From Nitrososphaerota archaeon (GTDB lineage: Archaea; Thermoproteota; Nitrososphaeria; Nitrososphaerales; UBA183), in NCBI GenBank assembly GCA_027886925.1, contig JAPCJN010000070.1, positions 1 to 5,103 of the forward strand: a stretch of 5,103 nucleotides of DNA, written 5' to 3'. Each line of letters starts with the position of its first letter. Within the stretch, counting starts at the first letter, position 1. The position numbers and the translations under genes are program-made. Below, in pieces: positions 1 to 5,060 of this stretch. Below the pieces are notes generated by a model. The model saw only the letters and a list, made by a program, of their open reading frames with translations. It made no database searches and was not told where the DNA came from.

Positions 1-155
1 GGACTCCTGCCGACGTAGTGACCGCACTGCTCGCAAGGGCCTGAGACCCTCTGGTCCTCGGCTTTTTTACAAAATGAGCATGTCGATGTACGAGTTGAAA
101 AGTGCTTATCTCGGTTGGGTTCTTTCGTCGTGACACCCTTCAGTGCAGAGCACAA
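1..155 (-). CDS. Partial small protein with two CxxC pairs (zinc ribbon-like), cut by the window edge
   Basis: The minus-strand frame is open from the stop of the upstream PRC-barrel gene (189-191) to the left edge, about 62 codons with no stop. It encodes CSFC at codons 80-69 and CEQC at codons 35-24, giving a C-x2-C-x11-C-x2-C arrangement typical of a small zinc ribbon; the stretch reads ...TCSFCKKAEDQ, then GPCEQCGHYVGRS. There is no in-frame ATG or GTG. The TTG at 155-153 is my best start, with only a weak purine-rich AGAGAG just before it; a CTG at 143-141 is the alternative. Residues before the first cysteine pair are polar and basic. The gap to the PRC gene is about 33 bases on the same strand, so co-transcription is likely. 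The function is unknown; structural zinc binding is inferred from the cysteine spacing alone. The C-terminus lies outside the window. It could also be a decayed gene that has lost its start. Confidence 0.5.
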   Translation of the reverse strand, partial: MCSALKGVTTKEPNRDKHFSTRTSTCSFCKKAEDQRVSGPCEQCGHYVGRS

Positions 156-188
156 GAAACTCTCTTTTTTGTAATCACTGAAAGGTCT

Positions 189-506
189 TCACGACTGCGA
201 CTTGTTGCAGCTCGGGCACCATACGTCGCCGGCTATCATAGGTGCACCGCAGAACTTGCATGACGCCCCTGGACCGATGGTCGGAGGTTCACTACTAGCC
301 AGGTCGCTCTTGACCACCACGTGGTCTGAGATTCCGGTGACTCTTGCCAGGGGTATCCGAACGTCTCTTCCATCCGCTCCTTCCACTACGAGCGTGACCG
401 TATTACTAAGATTGAACATCACATCCTTGACCTTCCCTTTGACCAAGCCTGAAGTCTCAATCACGGTTTTCCCAACGACGTCTTCCTTTCGAAATGACCT
501 CGACAT
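189..506 (-). CDS. PRC-barrel domain protein with C-terminal zinc ribbon
   Basis: This 105-residue protein has two parts. Residues about 5-68 look like a PRC-barrel: a short beta-rich domain with the usual G12-K13 turn, the G24-K-V-K-D-V segment, an R50-I-P-L run and a final strand around V63-K66. Residues 83-100 form a C-x2-C-x10-C-x2-C zinc ribbon (CKFCGAP...WCPSC), joined by a Pro/Gly/Ser linker at about 70-82. PRC-barrels are small protein- or RNA-interaction modules; family members include the RimM C-terminal domain, CdvA and the haloarchaeal CdpB division proteins. This protein is therefore probably a cytoplasmic adaptor, but the partner cannot be read from the sequence. The ATG at 506 follows the TGA (510-508) of a small upstream frame with one base between, so translation may be coupled; I see no strong ribosome site or TATA box of its own. 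The domain calls are fairly secure and the biological role is not. Confidence 0.85.
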   Translation of the reverse strand: MSRSFRKEDVVGKTVIETSGLVKGKVKDVMFNLSNTVTLVVEGADGRDVRIPLARVTGISDHVVVKSDLASSEPPTIGPGASCKFCGAPMIAGDVWCPSCNKSQS

Positions 507-507
507 A

Positions 508-699
508 TCAGTAGACCAACTTCTTGTGAGCCTGGATTTCCATCGTTTCTTCTAACCTCGTCAAGCCGGTCTCTTTACGGCGCAACTTTATCTTCTTAGC
601 TCCATTGTCTGCTTTCTTGTTTGCGTAGAGGAGCTTAAAGGCATTCTTTGTTCTTTGCGCTCCGCCACAGCAGGCGGTCGACGTGATTTCGCCCGGCAG
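508..699 (-). CDS. Candidate 63-codon lysine-rich small protein with non-canonical (CTG) start
   Basis: After the TGA of the membrane zinc-finger gene (720-718), the same minus-strand frame stays open for 69 codons until the TGA at 510-508, which sits one base before the ATG of the PRC-barrel gene. There is no in-frame ATG, GTG or TTG in the first half. A CTG at 699-697 would give a 63-residue product beginning PGEITSTACCGGAQRTKNAF after the initiator. The product is rich in Lys and Arg in its middle (KKADNGAKKIKLRRKE) and ends EIQAHKKLVY. Codon choice looks coding-like: AAG, CTC, GCC and TAC are frequent. The fit between two co-directional genes supports a real gene. Against it, no Shine-Dalgarno site precedes the CTG. 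Alternatives are a gene whose ATG was lost, rare readthrough of the preceding TGA, or a chance open frame. I do not recognise the family. Confidence 0.4.
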   Translation of the reverse strand: MPGEITSTACCGGAQRTKNAFKLLYANKKADNGAKKIKLRRKETGLTRLEETMEIQAHKKLVY

Positions 700-717
700 A
701 CGTATCTGAAAGCGGCG

Positions 718-1335
718 TCAGGCAATTGCCCGTTGCGGTTGAAGTCGCTGACCCGGTCGCATGTGCTTCTCAAGCCGGTGAGTCGTTAGCTCATCGTTGC
801 TAGAAAGAGGGAGGCCGCAGTTATCGCATACGTGCGCGACGACTACCCGCTCGACCAGCATGAAAGACTGACCTATTGCAAAGACCGTCGCCACTATGAC
901 GCCGAAGGTTAAGTTGAAGATTAGGCCGCCACCGAGGGCCTCGGCGGAAACAGAGGCCGGGCTCAGAATCAACATCAGAGGGACAAATAGGGCGGTCCAT
1001 GCTGCGAGTCCTAATAGGACGCCGAGAAGCATCTTGTTCCCGACTTTCCGTGTCCCCCGTGAACCCCTTGTTGCCAACACTCCAAAAATCGCGCCCAGAC
1101 TCATCCCTGTCAACACGTTAAGCAACCATCCGACGCCCCATGCGAGGTCGCCGAAACCGATCAAGTTCGCGGTGGCGATGAAAAATGGATTGCCGCCAGT
1201 GTTTGGAGGAGGAGTAAGGTAGGCGATCAGGCCCATAACTATGGCACCCACGAGCCCGCCTGCTAGGCCGAACAAGATCTGGTTGAATCTTGGGTTAGGC
1301 ATGTCCTCGTGAGGGTCCGTTTCTTGTGCCAGCAT
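718..1335 (-). CDS. Four-helix membrane protein with cytoplasmic C-terminal C2H2 zinc finger
   Basis: This 205-residue protein has four hydrophobic segments at about 20-40, 64-88, 102-124 and 137-160. After the last helix comes one zinc finger, C170-x2-C173-x12-H186-x4-H191, followed by a basic tail (MRPGQRLQPQ). The loop between helices 2 and 3 is strongly basic (RGSRGTRKVGNK). By the positive-inside rule this puts that loop, both ends and therefore the zinc finger in the cytoplasm. Helices are rich in Gly and Ala (GLAGGLVGAIVMG; GVLLGLAAW), suggesting tight packing. I do not recognise a named family. A membrane-tethered zinc finger could bind a protein or nucleic acid at the membrane; that is inference. 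The start could be the ATG at 1335 or the ATG at 1302 (residue 12). I prefer 1335 because a TATA-like GTAATAA lies 26-32 bases before it, as expected for a leaderless archaeal message. It is the first gene of the leftward cluster. Confidence 0.85.
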   Translation of the reverse strand: MLAQETDPHEDMPNPRFNQILFGLAGGLVGAIVMGLIAYLTPPPNTGGNPFFIATANLIGFGDLAWGVGWLLNVLTGMSLGAIFGVLATRGSRGTRKVGNKMLLGVLLGLAAWTALFVPLMLILSPASVSAEALGGGLIFNLTFGVIVATVFAIGQSFMLVERVVVAHVCDNCGLPLSSNDELTTHRLEKHMRPGQRLQPQRAIA

Positions 1336-1360
1336 CGGTCCCAGAGAAGGAGATTTTGAG

Positions 1361-1367
1361 TTATTAC
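1361..1367 (-). promoter_or_regulatory. TATA-like box for the membrane zinc-finger gene
   Basis: On the minus strand this reads GTAATAA, 26-32 bases before the ATG at 1335. That is the archaeal TATA distance if transcription starts at the start codon (leaderless message), and it agrees with the lack of a ribosome site. A second AT-rich stretch (TTTAGA) lies about 12 bases further upstream, so the exact box is uncertain. Confidence 0.35.
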
Positions 1368-1609
1368 GGTTCAGTCTAAATGTTTGGTTTGATGATTACA
1401 TAGGGATGTTAGGTGCCCAAAGCCGTGTCAGTGTCAATTAGATGTAATCTGTCCGTGTCGGAGACAAGCTATGAGAAGATGGCATGAAGGGTTAGAGGCA
1501 TAGCGGTGTAGGTAGTAACCCATCATTAGTTTCCATTCCCTTCGGTCTCACCGTGCAAGCGAACCAGAGACAACCCACGAAGACAGCTCCTCCCAACTAC
1601 CGTTTCTTC

Positions 1610-1615
1610 TAAATA
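1610..1615 (+). promoter_or_regulatory. TATA-like box for the 99-residue gene
   Basis: TAAATA lies 25-30 bases before the GTG at 1640, the expected spacing for a leaderless archaeal transcript. It is only 18-23 bases before the out-of-frame ATG at 1633. The spacing therefore supports GTG 1640 as the start. Confidence 0.4.
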
Positions 1616-1639
1616 GAAGGCAATCTTGCCCCATGCCGC

Positions 1640-1939
1640 GTGCCGCCAAGAAAAGGAAAGGACATCGAAGCCCTCGGAGCTTCGATTAGCTTCCTAGAGG
1701 AAGCCATTCAAGCCTTCTGCTCGGAGGCATGGGAGTTGTTAATCCCCAAATTACATGCTGACTCGGTGGAGCTTGCCGCCCCCGTCGATCCGGCGGCTAT
1801 CAGGGCGAGGGGACAGCCTGACAAAGACGTGGTGGATGATCAGCGGCTTGCGCTCGCTCGTCGGTTGGACGCCAAGAGGAGACTGTTTGAAGGAAGACTA
1901 CTTTGGAGCTATCGCGATTACGGTTCGCTGCTCGAATAG
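1640..1939 (+). CDS. Small helical hypothetical protein, GTG start
   Basis: This 99-residue product is not one I recognise. It looks mostly alpha-helical, in two blocks: about residues 8-47 (with SISFLEEAIQAFCSEAWELL) and about 62-98 (DQRLALARRLDAKRRLFEGR...WSYRDY). A Pro/Gly-containing linker around 48-60 separates them. There is no signal peptide, membrane helix or metal-binding motif, so a soluble protein that pairs helices is likely. The frame is closed by TAA at 1610-1612, and GTG at 1640 is the only standard start before the conserved-looking part. The TATA-like box at 1610-1615 fits it. An ATG at 1633 in another frame begins a basic peptide that stops after 18 codons; a one-base error in the A-rich run at 1648-1659 could join the two. 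The gene stands alone on the plus strand and converges on the oxidoreductase gene. Confidence 0.55.
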   Translation: MPPRKGKDIEALGASISFLEEAIQAFCSEAWELLIPKLHADSVELAAPVDPAAIRARGQPDKDVVDDQRLALARRLDAKRRLFEGRLLWSYRDYGSLLE

Positions 1940-2001
1940 GCATTTTAGCGGTCGATATCGATAATCTGCTTTTCATGCTGGCTTGGCCGCACCTCTACGG
2001 C

Positions 2002-2655
2002 TTAGCTCGGCCTTACTACCTTGATATTGAGGGGTGCCCAGTTTCCGGCCTGCGCCAGGCGTAGCCACAGCGTCAGGTACATCTCCATCCCACGTGAACC
2101 TGCGATGTCACCTAGGTCGATCACGCTCTTCCAGCCGAACCAATCCTTCAGGATTTTGGTGACCTGGGCCTTGGCCTCGCTGTCGTTTCCGCAGATCAAG
2201 GCGTCATGGTCACCCGGAACTCGCTCCGGGTTTGCGTGAAGGTCGTGGCCTACCATGTTCAGGGCCTTCACCACTCTAACCTCCGGGAAAGACCTCTGAA
2301 TCTGCTCACCCAAGGAATCGGTGTTGCAGACGGCCAGCGTCGGCGGCATCCCTCTCGAGAAATCCAATGGATTTGACACGTCGACGAGCACCTTGCCTTT
2401 CAAGTTCTCTTCTCCGGCCATCTTCAACGCCTCCAGTGATCCAACACCGGACGTGCAATTGAAGACGATCTCCCCAAATGAGGCAGCATCGGCAAATGTC
2501 CCATGGCTCGCCCCGGGTCCGGTCGTCTTTGACCATTCGATGGCCTTCTGATTGTCTGCGGTGCGAGAACCCATCTTGACCTCGTGCCCAACCTGGACCA
2601 GCCTGGTCCCAAGGTTCAAACCGACATCCCCTGTCCCGAGAACAGCGACTCTCAT
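2002..2655 (-). CDS. NADP-binding oxidoreductase of the F420:NADP oxidoreductase-like family
   Basis: This 217-residue protein begins with a Rossmann dinucleotide fold: G7-T-G9-D-V-G12 right after the first strand, then the second strand ending M28-G-S-R31. The Ser-Arg pair at that point is the mark of NADP(H) rather than NAD(H) preference in this family. Later family landmarks are DVSNP (92-96), VKALNMVGH (129-137, equivalent to the usual K-A-F-N segment), the second-half strand ALICGND (152-158), and DLGDIAGSRGMEMYLTLWLR (180-199). The length matches the short F420-dependent NADP reductase type (about 210-220 residues). The expected role is hydride transfer between NADPH and reduced F420 or another small substrate in the cytoplasm. 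F420 use itself cannot be confirmed, since many relatives act on other substrates. ATG 2655 places the Rossmann strand at residue 2, as is usual, and a TATA box lies just upstream. It is probably monocistronic. Confidence 0.88.
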   Translation of the reverse strand: MRVAVLGTGDVGLNLGTRLVQVGHEVKMGSRTADNQKAIEWSKTTGPGASHGTFADAASFGEIVFNCTSGVGSLEALKMAGEENLKGKVLVDVSNPLDFSRGMPPTLAVCNTDSLGEQIQRSFPEVRVVKALNMVGHDLHANPERVPGDHDALICGNDSEAKAQVTKILKDWFGWKSVIDLGDIAGSRGMEMYLTLWLRLAQAGNWAPLNIKVVRPS

Positions 2656-2675
2656 GGTCTGGTCCGGATTTGGAA

Positions 2676-2683
2676 TTATTTAA
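2676..2683 (-). promoter_or_regulatory. TATA box for the NADP oxidoreductase gene
   Basis: The minus strand reads TTAAATAA, 21-28 bases before the ATG at 2655. It is the most AT-rich point of the upstream region, and no Shine-Dalgarno sequence lies between it and the ATG. Together these suggest a leaderless or near-leaderless message. Confidence 0.5.
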
Positions 2684-2800
2684 CGATTCAAGGGCGGAGA
2701 ACAAGGTTCTGTCCAGTCCCGTTTGGCATAAGATTTCGACTAGATGTGGGCTGCATACGACGTTAATCTCCTCACCGTTCCATATTTTTCTTCCAGAATC

Positions 2801-2968
2801 CTACCCTGATGCTCGCCCATATTCTGGATTCTTGTTGAAGTAGATGTCACTGTAGCCATGTACGGCTAGTGGGACCTTCTTGCGCTTGTGAATGACGCCG
2901 CATCTTCCCAAATGCCGTGAATATTTGGCGGGTGTTATGAGTTTGTGGCACTTTGGACATATGGGCAT
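2801..2968 (-). CDS. 55-residue C2HC zinc-finger protein
   Basis: Starting at the ATG at 2968, the protein opens with MPICPKCHKLITPAKYSRHL and carries C4-x2-C7-x11-H19-x3-C23, a C2HC zinc finger. A basic patch (HKRKK, 27-31) and a polar tail follow. The frame extends upstream to an ATG at 3055, adding 29 residues. I reject that start because the finger at the very N-terminus is typical of such archaeal mini-proteins, and a TATA-like CTTTTATC lies about 28-35 bases before ATG 2968. The basic patch next to the finger suggests nucleic acid binding, which is inference. It lies upstream of the oxidoreductase gene on the same strand, but with 145 bases and a separate TATA box between them, so it probably has its own transcript. 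Confidence 0.65.
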   Translation of the reverse strand: MPICPKCHKLITPAKYSRHLGRCGVIHKRKKVPLAVHGYSDIYFNKNPEYGRASG

Positions 2969-2995
2969 CTCTAGCAGAATTGAAGAATGACGCCG

Positions 2996-3003
2996 AGATA
3001 AAA
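2996..3003 (-). promoter_or_regulatory. TATA-like box for the C2HC zinc-finger gene
   Basis: The minus strand reads TTTTATCT, 28-35 bases before the ATG at 2968. It sits inside the longer version of the reading frame, which argues that the frame upstream of 2968 is not translated. Confidence 0.4.
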
Positions 3004-3117
3004 GCTCCTCCACCAAACTGTCGGTCAGGATCCGGTCTGCTCGTAGCTGCGTCATCCGGCCAAGAAGAAGTGGAAGGAGGCCGTGGCGCGCTCCGGACGC
3101 CTGTAGACGGTCGGGGG

Positions 3118-3387
3118 TCAGGCCTTGAATTTAGAGAAGGATGGGATTATGGTGTTGGATCGTCTCACGTGGGAGACTTTGTCAATCTTGTCCAGCACCA
3201 CCTGAAGGACCATTTCATCGTTCGGCGCGACGACGTCCCTTTCAGCCTCGATGACTAGCAGTAGGTCCCACTCGCCGGCGATGATGTGTACCTCCCTCAC
3301 CTCGTCGAATTGCATCAGTTTGTCAGCCACTTTCTTCGCGTGTCCCGCGTCTACCTGAATCAAAACGAAAGCTTTCTGGATTCTCAA
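3118..3387 (-). CDS. Stand-alone Lrp/AsnC ligand-binding (RAM) domain protein
   Basis: This 89-residue protein is a single alpha/beta RAM domain without the N-terminal helix-turn-helix of full Lrp/AsnC regulators. The strand order fits: beta1 KAFVLIQVD (5-13), helix GHAKKVADKLMQF (15-27), beta2 VREVHIIAG (30-38), the family hallmark G38-E-W-D41 leading into beta3 LLLVIEAE (42-49), a second helix (about 58-70) and beta4 VRRSNTII (74-81). The segment R50-M59 is about five residues longer than usual. RAM domains form dimers and higher rings that bind amino acids or similar small ligands, so this protein may sense a metabolite or modulate a full-length Lrp partner. The start is TTG at 3387: the in-frame TGA at 3396-3394 blocks any longer form, the next Met (25) would delete beta1, and GGTGA sits six bases before it. 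It is divergent from the transporter gene. Confidence 0.88.
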   Translation of the reverse strand: MRIQKAFVLIQVDAGHAKKVADKLMQFDEVREVHIIAGEWDLLLVIEAERDVVAPNDEMVLQVVLDKIDKVSHVRRSNTIIPSFSKFKA

Positions 3388-3391
3388 TGAG

Positions 3392-3398
3392 CCTCACC
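3392..3398 (-). promoter_or_regulatory. Shine-Dalgarno site that fixes the TTG start of the RAM gene
   Basis: The minus strand reads GGTGAGG. Its GGTGA core matches the 3' end of 16S rRNA and ends six bases before the TTG at 3387. The TGA inside it is the in-frame stop that rules out any upstream start. It is the clearest ribosome site in the window; the other genes appear leaderless or weakly marked. Confidence 0.6.
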
Positions 3399-3550
3399 GC
3401 TTCTTCGCCAGGTCGATTCTTAAGTCTAATCTCAGAACGGAGGGCGCCTAGCCAAACCCAGTACGCCTAGACGATGGGGCGAATGGGGCCTTCAGATTCT
3501 GTGGCCCGTCACAGTCCTGTCCACTTGCTCGGCGTTGAATGTCTTGCGAT

Positions 3551-3562
3551 GCGATCAATCGC
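3551..3562. promoter_or_regulatory. Interrupted palindrome upstream of the transporter TATA box (possible operator)
   Basis: GCGAT-CA-ATCGC is a perfect 5-base inverted repeat with a 2-base centre. It ends 10 bases before the transporter TATA box and is preceded directly by another GCGAT copy (3546-3550). Its size and place would suit a dimeric regulator, but a 10-base match in this GC context can also arise by chance. Confidence 0.25.
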
Positions 3563-3572
3563 CCAATTCTTG

Positions 3573-3582
3573 TTATATATAG
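3573..3582 (+). promoter_or_regulatory. Strong TATA box for the MFS transporter gene
   Basis: TTATATATAG lies 27-36 bases before the ATG at 3609 and is the best TATA match in the window. It places transcription start within a few bases of that ATG, so starts further upstream (3474, 3483, 3549) would not be on the message. Confidence 0.65.
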
Positions 3583-3608
3583 AGCCTAAAGAGTCGCAGA
3601 TTGGCAAG

Positions 3609-5060
3609 ATGGCCAACAACAAGTGGATCGCTCTATCGGTAACCACGATTGGCGTCCTCATGGCGGCTCTCGACACCAGAATAATGATTGTCGGGCTCCC
3701 ACAGATCGCAAAGTCTCTTAGTGCCGACGCGGAGGAAGCCATCTGGTTCACCCAAGCGCTACAGTTCGGCTTGACGGTGTCATTACTCGTCGCGGGGAAG
3801 ATTGCGGACATAGTGGGAAGGGTGAAACTTTACACGATTGGATTCGCGCTCTTCACGATTGGGTCAGTTCTCACCAGCGCCAGTCAAGATCCCCTACAGC
3901 TAATCGTTTCGAGAGGGATCCAAGGCGTTGCCACGGCTATCTTGTTCACGAGCAGCATCGCCCTCATCATGGACATGACACCAATAGAAGAATTGGGATT
4001 TGCTCTCAGCATCAACCAGCTTGCGACAAGGTTTGGAGCTATAGCAGGACTGACGGTCAGCGGGATCATCATTTCTTTCGTTGATTGGCGATTCCTTTTC
4101 TACATCAACATACCGATAGGAATCTTCGGGACAATATGGGCCAATCGCAGACTGAAGGATTTCGCAAAACCAGGGACCCGCATGCCGATAGACTGGATTG
4201 GATTTGTCACATTCACCACTTTCATAACCGCCGTTCTTCTCACCATGACGTTCCTTGCATATGGAGTCGAAAATACCGGACAGATCGTCACGATCTATGT
4301 GCTGGCTGCGGTCGCCCTGGTCAGTGCCGGTGTTTTCGTAATTAATGAGCGGAGGGCCCGATACCCTCTCCTCAACTTTAGCCTCTTTCGAATAAGAGAG
4401 GTGACGGGCGGCATGACCGCACTCCTGCTGAATGGAACTGCGTTCGGTGCCGTGCTGTTGGTCATCAGTCTTTACTTCCAGTTAATCCTAGGATTCACTC
4501 CGCTCCAAGCAGGATTGGCGATTTTGCCATTTGATTTCGCAGTGATAGTGGTGAGCCCTATCAGCGGCAGGCTATCAGACAAGTTCGGGCACCTTCCGTT
4601 CACCTCCAGCGGACTCGCGCTTACAAGCATCGCGCTCTTCTCGCTCTCGACCGTGGGAAGAACTACGCCATACCTGGAAGTGGATGCAATCTTGATCTTA
4701 CTCGGAGCAGGCTTCGGGTTCTTCAGTTCTCCCAACATCAGTGCGATCATGGCTGCGATACCCAAAAACGAGAGGGGCGTGGGGGCAGGCATGAGGTCGA
4801 CATTCTTCAACATAGGATTCAGTCTGAGCCAGAACCTGGTCATCCTGATCATGATTACGACGCTGCCCTACGCGGTCGTCAGCGGAGTGATTTCCTCGGG
4901 CAGCGCAGCCTCCCCCTCTCCGCTACAAACAGGTTTGTTCGCGCAGGGCATCAGGAACGTCTTCTTCGTGTTCGGCGTGCTCAATTCGCTTGCGATAATT
5001 CCTTCAGCTCTAAGGGGCAAGAAGAAGCTCGGCTCCCCTGAGCAAATACAAAACCCCTAA
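3609..5060 (+). CDS. DHA2-family (14-helix) major facilitator transporter
   Basis: This 483-residue protein shows about 14 hydrophobic segments, the mark of the EmrB/QacA-type drug:H+ antiporters. Helix 1 carries the family segment L21-D-T-R-I-M-I-V-G-L-P31. Motif A follows helix 2 (G63-K-I-A-D67-I-V-G-R71), motif B is R102-G-I-Q-G106 in helix 4, and a second motif A-like loop (SGRLSDKFG) starts the C-terminal half. W160-R-F-L-F-Y-I-N-I-P-I-G is the usual sequence entering helix 6. Motif C is unusual: the expected GPxxGG reads G147-L-T-V-S-G152, with no proline. The predicted role is proton-driven export of a small molecule across the cytoplasmic membrane; the substrate cannot be named. The frame extends 45 residues upstream to 3474, but that stretch is polar with no family character and lies before the TATA box, so I start at ATG 3609. 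No partner membrane-fusion gene is visible. Confidence 0.9.
   Translation: MANNKWIALSVTTIGVLMAALDTRIMIVGLPQIAKSLSADAEEAIWFTQALQFGLTVSLLVAGKIADIVGRVKLYTIGFALFTIGSVLTSASQDPLQLIVSRGIQGVATAILFTSSIALIMDMTPIEELGFALSINQLATRFGAIAGLTVSGIIISFVDWRFLFYINIPIGIFGTIWANRRLKDFAKPGTRMPIDWIGFVTFTTFITAVLLTMTFLAYGVENTGQIVTIYVLAAVALVSAGVFVINERRARYPLLNFSLFRIREVTGGMTALLLNGTAFGAVLLVISLYFQLILGFTPLQAGLAILPFDFAVIVVSPISGRLSDKFGHLPFTSSGLALTSIALFSLSTVGRTTPYLEVDAILILLGAGFGFFSSPNISAIMAAIPKNERGVGAGMRSTFFNIGFSLSQNLVILIMITTLPYAVVSGVISSGSAASPSPLQTGLFAQGIRNVFFVFGVLNSLAIIPSALRGKKKLGSPEQIQNP

Larger units (their letters stand above)
1336..1639. other. 304-base divergent intergenic region
   Basis: This region separates the leftward membrane gene from the rightward 99-residue gene, so it must carry promoters on both sides; a TATA-like box is visible near each end. 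Between them I see no open frame with a plausible start, no tRNA cloverleaf and no extended inverted repeat. Small features are a tandem GTGTCA pair (1425-1436), a second copy of CCGTGTC (1423-1429 and 1453-1459) and a short imperfect hairpin around 1450-1466. A TGATGA box-C-like hexamer at 1390-1395 has no matching D box nearby. Confidence 0.6.

Noticed and set aside
588..773. Minus-strand 61-codon frame bridging the membrane gene end and the next gap
   Set aside because: It overlaps the C-terminus of the membrane protein in another frame and competes with the better-supported in-frame 63-codon frame; no motif.
1390..1395. TGATGA box-C-like sequence suggesting a C/D guide RNA
   Set aside because: The purine expected before it is absent and no CTGA D box occurs at a suitable distance.
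1952..1961. Perfect 10-base palindrome TCGATATCGA between the convergent genes
   Set aside because: It is short, has no loop or T-run, and sits where no regulation is expected; probably chance. The TTTT runs on either side are too short to call a terminator.
2306..2704. Minus-strand open frame of 132 codons overlapping the oxidoreductase
   Set aside because: It is an alternative frame of a clearly coding gene; the product is Arg/Gly-rich with no domain, while the oxidoreductase frame shows all family motifs.
2953..3258. Plus-strand open frame of 101 codons
   Set aside because: It lies opposite the RAM and C2HC genes, has low-complexity Gly/Arg-rich content with no recognisable domain, and no promoter signal.
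3474..3608. 45-residue N-terminal extension of the transporter
   Set aside because: It precedes the strong TATA box and lacks family-like sequence; the protein starts normally at ATG 3609 just before helix 1.
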